Shown here: one piece after another, positions 8,689 to 15,458 of the stretch
How the letters are laid out: each line of letters starts with the position of its first letter
Numbering within the stretch: the stretch's first letter is position 1
Source of the DNA: Pseudoxanthomonas sp.
Lineage (GTDB): Bacteria > Pseudomonadota > Gammaproteobacteria > Xanthomonadales > Xanthomonadaceae
Length of the DNA stretch: 38,923 bases
Assembly (NCBI RefSeq): GCF_024710765.1
Contig: NZ_JANJUE010000097.1
Location: forward strand, 1 to 38,923
Direction: 5' to 3'
Notes under the pieces: generated by a model
What the model saw: only the letters and a program-made list of their open reading frames with translations
What the model was told of the DNA's origin: nothing
The model's database searches: none
Made by a program: the position numbers and the translations under genes

Positions 8689-10040
8689 GCGACAGCAAGA
8701 CCTTCAATCTTCCCGACCTGGGCGAAGGCCTGCCCGACGCCACCATCGTCGAATGGTTCGTCAAGGAAGGCGACGTGATCCGGCTGGACGAACCGCTGGT
8801 GTCAATGGAAACCGCCAAGGCGGTCGTGGAAGTGCCGTCGCCGGTCTCCGGCAAGGTGCTGAAGCTGGCCGGCGGCGCGGGCGACGTGGTCGTCACCGGC
8901 AGCATGCTGGCGGTGTTCCAGCCCGATCCCAACCTGCCGCAGCGCGCGGAAGGCCAGGACACCGGCCACCATCACGGTCCGGCCAAGCCGCAGGCGCCCG
9001 AGCCCGCGCCGGCCGCCGTCGCGCCTGCTCCCGCGGTCGCCGCCGAAACCGAACGCGATGACGCCGGCACCGTGGTCGGCGCGATGCAGAGCTCCAACGC
9101 CGTGCATACGGAACAGGCGGTCGCCGTCGGCGGCGTCAAGGCGATGCCGGCGGTACGCGCGATGGCGAAGAAACTGGGCGTGGACCTGGCTCGCGTGCGC
9201 GCCACTGGCGCCGACGGCGCGGTCACCATGGCCGACGTGAAGCAGGCCGCCGCGGACGGTTCCGCCCGTCCGGGCGCGGCACCCGCCGCCGCCGCGCCGG
9301 CCCGCGCGGTGGTCGCCTCCGCGCCCGTGGCGGCGCCGCAGCGCACCGCGCTGTCCGCCTCCGGCAAGCCCATGCGCACCCAGCCGCCGGGCGTGGCGGT
9401 CAGCGGCCAGCCGGAACAGCTCAAGGGCGTCCGCCGCAACATGGCGCGGGTGATGGCCGACGCGCACGCCAAGGTCGTGCCGACCACGCTCAGCGACGAT
9501 GCCGACGTGCACGCCTGGACGCCGGGCAACGACGTCACCGTGCGCCTGATCCGCGCCATCGTCAGCGCCTGCAAGGCGGTGCCGGCGATGAACGCCTGGT
9601 TCGACGGCGACAAGCTCACCCGCACCCTGCATCCGCACGTGGACATCGGCATCGCGGTGGACACCGATGACGGCCTGTTCGTGCCGGCCCTGCGCAACGC
9701 CGACATCCTCGACGCGCGCGGCGTGCGCGAGGGCATCAACCGCCTGCGCTCGCAGGTCGAGGATCGCAGCATCCCCGCCTCGGAGCTCAGCGGCTACACC
9801 ATCTCGCTGTCCAACTTCGGCATGTTCGCCGGCCGCTACGCCACGCCGGTGGTGGTGCCGCCGTGCGTGGCGATCGTCGCCGCCGGCCGCGCCCGCCACC
9901 AGGTCACCCCGGTGATGGGCGGTTTCGAGTCGCACAAGGTCATCCCGCTGTCGGTCACCTTCGATCACCGCGCCTGCACCGGCGGCGAGGCCGCGCGTTT
10001 CCTCAAGACCCTGATCGACGATCTGGCCCTGCCGGCGTAG
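8685..10040 (+). CDS. 2-oxoacid dehydrogenase E2, dihydrolipoyl acyltransferase
   Basis: Core of the complex: it carries the acyl group on a lipoyl lysine and transfers it to CoA. The 451 aa protein has one lipoyl domain (about 5-80) with the modified lysine K45 in VSMETAKAVVEV. A Pro/Ala linker follows, then a peripheral-subunit-binding domain (about 148-188, VKAMPAVRAMAKKLGVDL), a second Ala/Pro linker, and the catalytic domain (about 245-451). The catalytic histidine is H428 in TFDHRACTGGEAARF. The usual HxxxDG motif reads HxxxTG here (T432 replaces Asp), a variant I recall from other xanthomonad-type E2s. The start ATG overlaps the SH3 stop and has AAGAGAAA 5 bases upstream. It is the last gene of the operon, followed by a strong hairpin. 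Confidence 0.94.
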   Translation: MSDSKTFNLPDLGEGLPDATIVEWFVKEGDVIRLDEPLVSMETAKAVVEVPSPVSGKVLKLAGGAGDVVVTGSMLAVFQPDPNLPQRAEGQDTGHHHGPAKPQAPEPAPAAVAPAPAVAAETERDDAGTVVGAMQSSNAVHTEQAVAVGGVKAMPAVRAMAKKLGVDLARVRATGADGAVTMADVKQAAADGSARPGAAPAAAAPARAVVASAPVAAPQRTALSASGKPMRTQPPGVAVSGQPEQLKGVRRNMARVMADAHAKVVPTTLSDDADVHAWTPGNDVTVRLIRAIVSACKAVPAMNAWFDGDKLTRTLHPHVDIGIAVDTDDGLFVPALRNADILDARGVREGINRLRSQVEDRSIPASELSGYTISLSNFGMFAGRYATPVVVPPCVAIVAAGRARHQVTPVMGGFESHKVIPLSVTFDHRACTGGEAARFLKTLIDDLALPA

Positions 10041-10050
10041 GCCGGCACGC

Positions 10051-10074
10051 GCCCGCCGCCCACCGGCGGCGGGC
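10051..10074 (+). terminator. Hairpin ending the dehydrogenase operon
   Basis: GCCCGCCGCC pairs perfectly with GGCGGCGGGC around a CACC loop, 10 bases after the E2 stop. It is followed by CTGGGTCCTCC rather than a T-run, so it may be a weak terminator or an mRNA-stabilising hairpin. Confidence 0.6.
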
Positions 10075-10105
10075 CTGGGTCCTCCTCCATCCGCGGAGTA
10101 CGCAC

Positions 10106-10489
10106 ATGGCGCACCGCAGTCGCCTCGCCGGTTTCATCATCGATTGCCAGACCCACGATCACGAGGCCGCCGCGCAGTTCTGGAGCCAGGCGCTCGGCCT
10201 GCCGCGCGGTGAAACCTACCAGGATGGCGAAGCCCACTACGCCGAACTGGAAGGCGCGCCGGGCGGCTTGCATGTGGAAGTGCAGCAGGTCGCGCATGCC
10301 TCGCGCGTGCACCTGGACATCGAAGCCGACGACGTGGACGCGGAAGCGGATCGGCTGGAGAAACTGGGCGCCAGGCGCATCGGTTTCGTCAAACGCTGGT
10401 GGGTGATGGAAGCGCCGACCGGACAACGCTTCTGCGTGGTGCGCATGCGCCACCCCGAGCGCGGCGTCGAACCGAACCACTGGGACTGA
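10106..10489 (+). CDS. VOC (glyoxalase/bleomycin-resistance fold) protein, copy 1
   Basis: A 127 aa protein of the vicinal-oxygen-chelate superfamily. It opens with SRLAGFIIDCQTHD, then the family AAAQFWSQALGL strand-helix segment, LHVEVQQV, and RVHLDIEADDVDAEADRLE, and ends with MEAPTGQRFCVV. This is one complete VOC module of paired beta-alpha-beta-beta-beta units; such proteins usually act as dimers. Histidines and glutamates suitable as metal ligands are present, but I cannot name a substrate. It belongs to the glyoxalase-like 'Glyoxalase_6' kind that is often left uncharacterised. CGGAG lies 8 bases before the ATG. The next gene is a clear paralogue on the same strand 41 bases later, so the two are probably co-transcribed. 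Confidence 0.88.
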   Translation: MAHRSRLAGFIIDCQTHDHEAAAQFWSQALGLPRGETYQDGEAHYAELEGAPGGLHVEVQQVAHASRVHLDIEADDVDAEADRLEKLGARRIGFVKRWWVMEAPTGQRFCVVRMRHPERGVEPNHWD

Positions 10490-10530
10490 TCCTCCACCGC
10501 ACGCGGGAACGCACTTCCCGGAGCATCGAC

Positions 10531-10914
10531 ATGGCCCATCACAGCCGCCTTGCCGGCTTCATCATCGATTGCCAGGCCGACGATCTCGGCGCCGCCTCCT
10601 CGTTCTGGAGCCGCGCCCTGGGCCTGCCCGTGGTCAGCGCCGATGATGGAGGGGTCGGCCTGTATGACCGGCTGAAGGATGCGGCCGGCGGACTGCACGT
10701 GGAAGTGCAGAAGGTCGACCATCCTTCGCGCGTGCATTTGGACATCGAGGCCGACGACCTGGAAGCCGAAGCCACGCGCCTGGAAGGGCTCGGCGCGCGC
10801 CGCATCCGCTTCGTCCACGATCGCTGGTGGGTGATGGAAGCGCCGACCGGCCAGCGCTTCTGCATCGTGCCGATGGGTGAAGGCGAGCGCGAAGGCCTCA
10901 ACCGCTGGGATTGA
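10531..10914 (+). CDS. VOC fold protein, copy 2 (tandem paralogue)
   Basis: This protein is also 127 aa and aligns with its upstream neighbour along the whole length, with about two thirds of positions identical by eye. Shared blocks include SRLAGFIIDCQ, GGLHVEVQ, SRVHLDIEADD and WWVMEAPTGQRFC. Divergence concentrates in the middle loop (VVSADDGGVGLYDRLKD against RGETYQDGEAHYAELEG), where a substrate would sit, and in the C-terminal tail, with a one-residue indel near 95. CGGAG again precedes the ATG by 8 bases. This looks like a recent tandem duplication with drift of specificity. Its stop codon abuts the stop of the convergent hydrolase with no gap, making a TGATCA palindrome. Function is unknown. 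Confidence 0.88.
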   Translation: MAHHSRLAGFIIDCQADDLGAASSFWSRALGLPVVSADDGGVGLYDRLKDAAGGLHVEVQKVDHPSRVHLDIEADDLEAEATRLEGLGARRIRFVHDRWWVMEAPTGQRFCIVPMGEGEREGLNRWD

Positions 10915-11844
10915 TCAGCGGCGGTCCCGATCCAGCCAGCAGGCCAGGCCCTGCGCGTTGAGTTCGATGTCCATCGCCAGCACGCGGGTCACGCCGGCAT
11001 CGTCGAGCGGACAGCGCAGCGCGCGGGCGCGCTCCTGGTACGACGCGGTCAAGCCGGCGACCATCGCACGGTGCCGGTCCGGCTTGCCGTCGCATTGCCG
11101 GGCCAGCGCGCACATCGCATCGATCTGCTCGAACAGTTCCAACGCCAGCCGGTCCGGCTCTTCCACCCGGCCATAGTGGGTCAGGTACATGGCCTGCGGG
11201 CGGTAAGCGAGCAGGCGCGCGATGGAAGTCTTCAACGCCTCGGGTTCGAACTGCACCGGCGAGCTGGTCGGCAGGATGAACGGACCGTGCGGGCCATCCA
11301 TCTCGCGGTAGGACAGGCCGAAGGTATCGCCGGTGAACCAGCTCCGGCTGCGCTCGTCCCACACGCAGTAGTGGTGGCGCGCATGCCCGGGCGTATCGAT
11401 GCATTGCAGCCTGCGACCGGCCAGTGCCAGGGTATGGCCATCCTCGGCGATGACCACGCGCGCTTCCGGCACCGGCCGGATGCGCCCGTAGCTACGCGCC
11501 ATTTCCGCTTCGCCATAAACCGCGGTGGCCCCCGCGATCAATCGGGACGGATCAACCAGATGGGGCGCCGCGCGCGGATGCGCGACCAGGCGCGCATGCG
11601 GCAGCTGCGCCATCAGTTCGCCCGCGCCGCCGGCATGATCCAGGTGCGCGTGGGTGACCAGCACCCAGTCGATGTCCTCCGGGCCCAGGCCCGCGTCGCG
11701 CGCGGCCCGCAGCAGACGGGGCACCGCGTGGTTGGTGCCGGTGTCGATGAATGCGCCACGTCCCTGTTCGACAATCAGGTAGGCGGCATCGAAATGATCC
11801 CGCTGGAAGGCGGTATCGATGGTGTGGATGCCAGTGCTGTCCAT
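10915..11844 (-). CDS. Metallo-beta-lactamase-fold hydrolase
   Basis: A 309 aa cytoplasmic protein of the MBL superfamily. Metal ligands are visible in order: THAHLDHAGG near residue 75 (the HxHxDH motif), a later His in DTPGHARHHYCVWDE, the Asp of WFTGDTFGLSYRE, and a C-terminal His in YLTHYGR. This is a full binuclear site. The open frame continues 30 codons upstream, but that stretch is not family-like. ATG 11844 (MDSTGIHTIDTAFQRDHFDA) gives the usual short lead into the first strand, although I see no good ribosome site. The insert DGPHGPFILPTSSPVQF suggests an ester or thioester-type substrate, as in the glyoxalase II/arylsulfatase-like groups, but I would not name one. It faces the VOC pair and shares no spacer with it. 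Confidence 0.88.
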   Translation of the reverse strand: MDSTGIHTIDTAFQRDHFDAAYLIVEQGRGAFIDTGTNHAVPRLLRAARDAGLGPEDIDWVLVTHAHLDHAGGAGELMAQLPHARLVAHPRAAPHLVDPSRLIAGATAVYGEAEMARSYGRIRPVPEARVVIAEDGHTLALAGRRLQCIDTPGHARHHYCVWDERSRSWFTGDTFGLSYREMDGPHGPFILPTSSPVQFEPEALKTSIARLLAYRPQAMYLTHYGRVEEPDRLALELFEQIDAMCALARQCDGKPDRHRAMVAGLTASYQERARALRCPLDDAGVTRVLAMDIELNAQGLACWLDRDRR

Positions 11845-11941
11845 ACGCTGGTGGGGTAACGCGAGGATGGCGCCAATTCTACCGGCGCGGCGGCGGCACC
11901 ACGATGCATCTTTGGTCGCAGAAGCCCAGCGCATTCCCGAC

Positions 11942-11965
11942 TGTGGAGGTGACGCGGGTCGCGAA
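11942..11965 (+). repeat. Degenerate REP-like palindrome, plus-strand copy
   Basis: 24 bases beginning TGTGGAGGTGACGCGG and ending GTCGCGAA. It matches the minus-strand copy at 12032-12055 at 19 of 24 positions. The stem GTGAC/GTCGC keeps pairing through a G-T wobble. Together the two copies form an inverted pair, the usual REP doublet layout. Confidence 0.55.
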
Positions 11966-12031
11966 AAAGCGCCGCCGATTCATGCCCTTCACGACAGGTG
12001 AGACAAGGATCGCGCCAAGGGGAGTTTTTGA

Positions 12032-12055
12032 TTCGCGACTCACGTCGCTCCCACA
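12032..12055 (-). repeat. REP-like palindrome, minus-strand copy
   Basis: On the minus strand it reads TGTGGGAGCGACGTGA followed by GTCGCGAA. A GTGGGAG head is followed by a GCGAC-GTGA-GTCGC hairpin. This resembles the GTGGGAGCGAC-type extragenic palindromes that are abundant in Xanthomonadaceae genomes. It sits between the small membrane gene and the MBL gene, both read on the minus strand. Confidence 0.65.
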
Positions 12056-12086
12056 TCAGCGGGTCGGGCGCCGCCGGCTCGCGCGC

Positions 12087-12386
12087 TCAGCGGCGATCCA
12101 GCCACCATGACCGCAGCAGCACCGCCATCGTCAGCACGAACAGGAACCCGCCATAGCCGACCAGCGTCGCCAGCACCTGCTTCCAGATCGCGCCGGTGCC
12201 GATATCGGCCAGGCCCAGCGCATAGCCCCAGTACATGCCCACCATGCTCAGCACGAACGCCACGATCAGGCTGATCGTGTCGAAGGCCTTGCGCCGGCCA
12301 CCGCGGGGCTGCCGCGGGAACAGCCAGAACAGCGTGCCCAGCAGCGCGAACCACGGCAGGAACAGCACCATCGCCAGGAAAGGCAT
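12087..12386 (-). CDS. Small predicted membrane protein downstream of trpS
   Basis: A 99 aa protein with three clear hydrophobic segments: about residues 3-24 (FLAMVLFLPWFALLGTLFWL), 38-60 (SLIVAFVLSMVGMYWGYALG) and 72-92 (LATLVGYGGFLFVLTMAVLL). Positive residues (RQPRGGRRK) lie between the first two, and the protein ends WWLDRR. It is an inner-membrane protein of unknown function; I recognise no family. The ATG begins one base after the trpS stop, so it is almost certainly translated from the trpS message, with GAGG about 8 bases upstream. The REP-like pair lies downstream. Confidence 0.75.
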   Translation of the reverse strand: MPFLAMVLFLPWFALLGTLFWLFPRQPRGGRRKAFDTISLIVAFVLSMVGMYWGYALGLADIGTGAIWKQVLATLVGYGGFLFVLTMAVLLRSWWLDRR

Positions 12387-12387
12387 G

Positions 12388-13683
12388 TCAGGCCTCGGCG
12401 TCGCGCAGTTGCTTCAGGGCCGCCAGCACCTCGGCGACCGGTACCTGCAACACGATCTCCGGGGTTTCCATCTGGTCGGCGCGCTCGGCCTGCTTCAGCA
12501 CGGCGATGATCTGGCCGGCGTCCTTCGGTGCATCGAAGCCGTTGCTCTGGATCAGCACGCGGCCCTCGGCGTCGGTGAACTTGAAGTAGAACCGCGCATC
12601 CTTGTCGCGATACTGCTTGAACAGCGGCAGCGTGGCCTTGGCGATGCCTGCCTTCGCCGGCGCCGCCGGCTGCTCTGCCAGGTTGCGCAGGCCGACCGCG
12701 TGGCGCAGTTCCGCCAGCAGCGGGATGGCGTACTTCGTGCGCAGGCGCTGCGCGCCGTCGCGCAGGATCGCCTCGATCTCCTCCGGCCGCGCCATCAGCG
12801 CCAGGTACTTCTCGCGCAGCGGGGTGAGCTCCGCGTCGATGCGCTCGAACAGTTTCTGCTTGGCGTCGCCCCAGCCGATACCATCCGCGAACGCCTGCGC
12901 GAATGCGGCGGTTTCCTCGGCACTGGCGAAGGCCTGGTACAGCTGGAACAGGGCCGAGCCCGCGGTGTCCTTGGGCTCGCCCGGACCGCGCGAATCGGTG
13001 AGGATCGAGAACACCAGCTTCTTCAGCTCCTCGCGCGGGACGAACAGCGGACTGGTGTTGTTGTAGCTCTTGCTCATCTTGCGCCCGTCCAGGCCCGGCA
13101 GCGTGGCGACGTTGTCGTCTATGAGCACTTCCGGCAGGGCGAAGTACTCCTTGCCATAGACATGGTTGAAGCGCTGGCCGAAATCGCGCGCCATCTCGAT
13201 GTGCTGGATCTGGTCACGCCCCACCGGCACCTGGTTGGCGTTGAAGATCAGGATGTCGGCGGCCATCAGCACCGGGTACATGAACAGTCCCGCGGTGACC
13301 GCCGCATCGTCGTCCTCGCCGTCGGCGCGGTTCTTGTCCACCGCCGCCTTGTAGGCATGCGCGCGGTTGAGGATGCCCTTGCCGGCCACGCAGGTCAGGA
13401 ACCAGGTCAGCTCGGTGATTTCGGGAATATCGCTCTGCCGGTAGAACCACACCTTGTCCGGTTCCAGCCCGGCGGCCAGCCAGGTGGCCGCGATCTCCAG
13501 CGTCGAACGCTGGGTGCGCGCCGGATCCTGCGCCTTGATCAGGCTGTGCAGGTCGGCCAGGAAGTAGAAGCTCTCCACGCCCGGGTTGCGGCTGGCCGCC
13601 ACGGCGGGGCGGACCGCGCCGACGTAGTTGCCCAGGTGGGGGGTGCCGGAGGTGGTGATGCCGGTCAGGACTCGGGTGGTCAT
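12388..13683 (-). CDS. trpS: Tryptophanyl-tRNA synthetase
   Basis: Class I aminoacyl-tRNA synthetase that charges tRNA-Trp in the cytoplasm. The 431 aa protein carries the HIGH-equivalent TPHLGNYVG near residue 13 and the signature GRKMSKSYNN near 200. Other TrpS blocks are YFLADLHSLI and the dimer-core FLTCVAGKGILNRAH. It is about 95 residues longer than E. coli TrpS: after the anticodon-binding part comes an extra domain from about 335 (GIAKATLPLFKQYRDKDARF, then KFTDAEGRVLIQSNGFDAP). This is the longer form seen in several gammaproteobacteria. The start ATG 13683 follows AGAAAG; an upstream in-frame start 19 codons earlier is not family-like. It heads a unit with the small membrane gene. 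The nearby kynA degrades tryptophan, but distance gives no functional link. Confidence 0.96.
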   Translation of the reverse strand: MTTRVLTGITTSGTPHLGNYVGAVRPAVAASRNPGVESFYFLADLHSLIKAQDPARTQRSTLEIAATWLAAGLEPDKVWFYRQSDIPEITELTWFLTCVAGKGILNRAHAYKAAVDKNRADGEDDDAAVTAGLFMYPVLMAADILIFNANQVPVGRDQIQHIEMARDFGQRFNHVYGKEYFALPEVLIDDNVATLPGLDGRKMSKSYNNTSPLFVPREELKKLVFSILTDSRGPGEPKDTAGSALFQLYQAFASAEETAAFAQAFADGIGWGDAKQKLFERIDAELTPLREKYLALMARPEEIEAILRDGAQRLRTKYAIPLLAELRHAVGLRNLAEQPAAPAKAGIAKATLPLFKQYRDKDARFYFKFTDAEGRVLIQSNGFDAPKDAGQIIAVLKQAERADQMETPEIVLQVPVAEVLAALKQLRDAEA

Positions 13684-13750
13684 TGCGTCTTTCTGAAGTC
13701 TGAACACGGCCAGTTTAACCGCTGGCGCCGCAAACCCCATCCGTGGCGGC

Positions 13751-13770
13751 GACGCGTTGACACACGCGTC
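13751..13770. promoter_or_regulatory. Inverted repeat between trpS and the orphan lipoprotein gene
   Basis: GACGCGT and ACGCGTC form a perfect 7-base inverted repeat around TGACAC, ending 17 bases before the lipoprotein ATG and within the 104-base divergent spacer. It could be an operator for either gene or a 5' UTR hairpin. Confidence 0.3.
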
Positions 13771-13787
13771 CCTTCCGGAGAACCGCC

Positions 13788-14609
13788 ATGTTCCGCGCCT
13801 GCCTCCTGCTGCTCGCTTCTCTGTTCCCGCTGGCCGCCTGTTCCCGCGCCGTAGCCGGCCCGCTGGTGGACGTGGCGGTGATCGACCGCGACACCGGCCA
13901 GTGGCTGCCCAGCTACCCGCACCGCGGCGACCAATGGGTCGCCGGCGAGCCCGGCCACCGCTATGCCGTGCGCCTGACCAACACCACCGGCGAACGCGTG
14001 CTGGTGGTGCTGTCGGTGGATGGCGTCAACGCCGTCACCGGCGAGACCGCCGCCCCGTCGCAGGCCGGCTACGTGCTGGATCCCTGGGAGAGCGCCGAGA
14101 TCGCCGGCTGGCGCAAATCGCTCGACGACATCGCCCAGTTCGTCTTCACCGACAAGGGCGACAGTTATGCGGCCCGTACCGGACGGCCGCGCAATGTCGG
14201 CGTGATCGGCGTGGCCGCATTCCGCGAGGCGCGCCCGTACTACCGGCCGCCCTACCCGTCCGCGCCAGCGCCCTATCCCCCGTATGCGGGATCGCGTGCG
14301 CGGCCGGAGGCGGAAAACAGCGCCAAGGCCGCCGGCGCGGCGGCGCCCGAGGCCGTTACCCAGGATGCCATCGCCAGCCGCCAGCGCATCGGCACGGGAC
14401 ATGGTCAACGCGAGTGGGCGCCGGTGGGCTCCACCGACTTCGTGCGCGCCCGCCGCACGCCCGACCAGGTCAGCCAGATCCGTTACGACGAGCCCCGGCG
14501 CCTGGTCGCCCTGGGCATCCTGCCGCCCCCGTATCGTCGCCTCCATCGCGACCCCGCGCCGCAGGCGTTTCCCAACGGTTTCGTCGCGGATCCGCCGCGC
14601 TGGCGCTGA
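13788..14609 (+). CDS. Uncharacterised predicted lipoprotein
   Basis: A 273 aa exported protein. The N-terminus MFRACLLLLASLFPLAAC is a lipoprotein signal with lipobox LAAC, so Cys18 would be lipidated. Residues about 24-145 form a beta-rich, soluble-looking domain (VDVAVIDRDTGQWLPSYPHR, YAVRLTNTTGERVLVVLSVD, GYVLDPWESAEIAGWRKS, AQFVFTDKGDSYAARTG). A Tyr/Pro-rich linker (PYYRPPYPSAPAPYPPY) follows, then an Ala/Glu stretch, and the C-terminal part holds GTGHGQREWAPVGSTDFVRA and ends DPPRWR. CCGGAG lies 7 bases before the ATG. I do not recognise the family; it resembles cell-envelope proteins with a C-terminal peptidoglycan- or surface-exposed tail only in general layout. It is a single-gene unit, divergent from trpS. 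Confidence 0.8.
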   Translation: MFRACLLLLASLFPLAACSRAVAGPLVDVAVIDRDTGQWLPSYPHRGDQWVAGEPGHRYAVRLTNTTGERVLVVLSVDGVNAVTGETAAPSQAGYVLDPWESAEIAGWRKSLDDIAQFVFTDKGDSYAARTGRPRNVGVIGVAAFREARPYYRPPYPSAPAPYPPYAGSRARPEAENSAKAAGAAAPEAVTQDAIASRQRIGTGHGQREWAPVGSTDFVRARRTPDQVSQIRYDEPRRLVALGILPPPYRRLHRDPAPQAFPNGFVADPPRWR

Positions 14610-14628
14610 GCGACGCGGCCGAGCGGAG

Positions 14629-14662
14629 AAAAAAAAGCGACGGGCCGCAAGCGCGGCCCGTC
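14629..14662 (-). terminator. Rho-independent terminator of the CsbD gene
   Basis: On the minus strand, GACGGGCCGC-GCTT-GCGGCCCGTC makes a perfect 10 bp stem followed by GC and eight T residues. It is a textbook terminator 23 bases after the CsbD stop, and it shows the lipoprotein and CsbD genes are separate units. Confidence 0.95.
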
Positions 14663-14685
14663 AGCGGTCCGAGGTTGGTTCGGAC

Positions 14686-14901
14686 TCAGTGCTTCATGTC
14701 CGAACGCAGGCTGCGCTCGAACGCCTTCACTTCGTCATGGGCCCGCTCGCGGCCCCAGCCATAGCGCTCCTGCAGGCGTCCTTCCAGATATTCGGAATTG
14801 CCCTCCGCGACCTGGAAGTCGTCATCGGTCAAATCGCCCCATTTGGCCTGGATCTTGCCCTTCAGCTGCTTCCAGTTGCCGGCGATGATGTCCTGGTTCA
14901 T
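14686..14901 (-). CDS. CsbD-family stress-response protein
   Basis: A 71 aa hydrophilic cytoplasmic protein of the CsbD family, small general-stress proteins known in Bacillus (sigma-B regulon) and proteobacteria (YjbJ). The family motif is complete: [35 protein letters not shown], and [23 protein letters not shown] 14901 was chosen over an upstream in-frame start because MNQDxxxGNWKQxKG is the canonical N-terminus, and GAGGAC lies 7 bases upstream. It is a single-gene unit with a very strong terminator, consistent with an abundant stress transcript. The molecular role of the family is not established. Confidence 0.95.
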   Translation of the reverse strand: MNQDIIAGNWKQLKGKIQAKWGDLTDDDFQVAEGNSEYLEGRLQERYGWGRERAHDEVKAFERSLRSDMKH

Positions 14902-14958
14902 GGAATGTCCTCTTGGTTTCGCGGCGGGGGATACCGCGCGACCAGCATCGCAGCCCGG

Positions 14959-14987
14959 GCATTCCCGCACGATCAAGGCGGCGTCAA
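14959..14987 (-). promoter_or_regulatory. Possible promoter of the CsbD gene
   Basis: On the minus strand TTGACG and GAATGC are separated by 17 bases, about 60 bases before the ATG. The -35 is good but the -10 is poor; a stress sigma factor is equally possible. Confidence 0.25.
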
Positions 14988-15042
14988 CGGCACATTATTT
15001 CGACCCGGAAAACCCGGCGACGGGGCTCGCATGCGCAAAAGA

Positions 15043-15068
15043 AAAGGGTCGGCGGATGCCGACCCTTT
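15043..15068 (-). terminator. Terminator of entericidin-like gene 1
   Basis: On the minus strand AAAGGGTCGGC-ATCC-GCCGACCCTTT is an 11 bp stem followed by TCTTTTGCG, so the T-tract continues out of the stem. It lies 56 bases after the stop codon. Confidence 0.9.
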
Positions 15069-15124
15069 CCTCGTTGCTTCGTTCCGCGCGCATCGGCCCA
15101 TTGGGCCCGTGCGCCCGCACGGTC

Positions 15125-15259
15125 TTACTTGCCGGAAGCGTCCTCGACCTTCTCGCCGACCTTCTGTACGTCCTTGCCGAACCCCTTGACGGTGTTGCAG
15201 CCGGACAGCGCGGCGATCGAGAACAGGGCAATGAACAACAGAGCGGCGTAGCGCTTCAT
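15125..15259 (-). CDS. Entericidin A/B-like small lipoprotein 1
   Basis: A 44 aa lipoprotein too short for most gene finders. MKRYAALLFIALFSIAALSG is a lipoprotein signal with lipobox LSGC, giving lipidated Cys21. The mature part is CNTVKGFGKDVQKVGEKVED followed by ASGK, the entericidin pattern of CNTxxGxGxDxxxxGxxxE, forming an amphipathic helix. CAGGAGT precedes the ATG by about 7 bases. Entericidins A and B of E. coli are an antidote/toxin lipoprotein pair linked to stationary-phase lysis, but most homologues are untested, so a toxin role is not implied. It has its own terminator, a plausible promoter, and a paralogue immediately upstream. Confidence 0.9.
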   Translation of the reverse strand: MKRYAALLFIALFSIAALSGCNTVKGFGKDVQKVGEKVEDASGK

Positions 15260-15345
15260 GGAAAACTCCTGGTTGTAGGGTGACTCCACGCCGGGGACGC
15301 GGCGGCGGTCCTTCCGCGCCGGCTTCCCCTGCGGCGGCGAGTCTG

Positions 15346-15375
15346 ATTAAAGCATGCTGCATCGGGGCTGACCAA
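15346..15375 (-). promoter_or_regulatory. Possible sigma-70 promoter of entericidin-like gene 1
   Basis: On the minus strand TTGGTC and TTTAAT are separated by 18 bases, placed between the terminator of the upstream paralogue and the gene start about 87 bases downstream. It is the only AT-rich spot in the gap. Confidence 0.4.
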
Positions 15376-15390
15376 GGCACCCGAAAACGA

Positions 15391-15413
15391 AAGGGCCGGC
15401 ATGGCCGGCCCTT
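15391..15413 (-). terminator. Terminator of entericidin-like gene 2
   Basis: On the minus strand AAGGGCCGGC-CAT-GCCGGCCCTT is a 10 bp stem followed by TCGTTTTCGG. It separates the two entericidin-like genes into independent transcripts. Confidence 0.88.
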
Positions 15414-15458
15414 CCGGAAGGCGCCCCTCGTCGCTGCGCCCAAGGGGTCAGGACGACG

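Noticed and set aside
11751-12110. Plus-strand open frames across the spacer upstream of the MBL gene
   Set aside because: They cover the REP-like pair, have no ribosome site, and show no protein-like composition.
13757-13762. TTGACA as a -35 element for the orphan lipoprotein
   Set aside because: It lies only 26 bases before the ATG, leaving no room for a -10 and leader; it is more likely the loop of the inverted repeat there.
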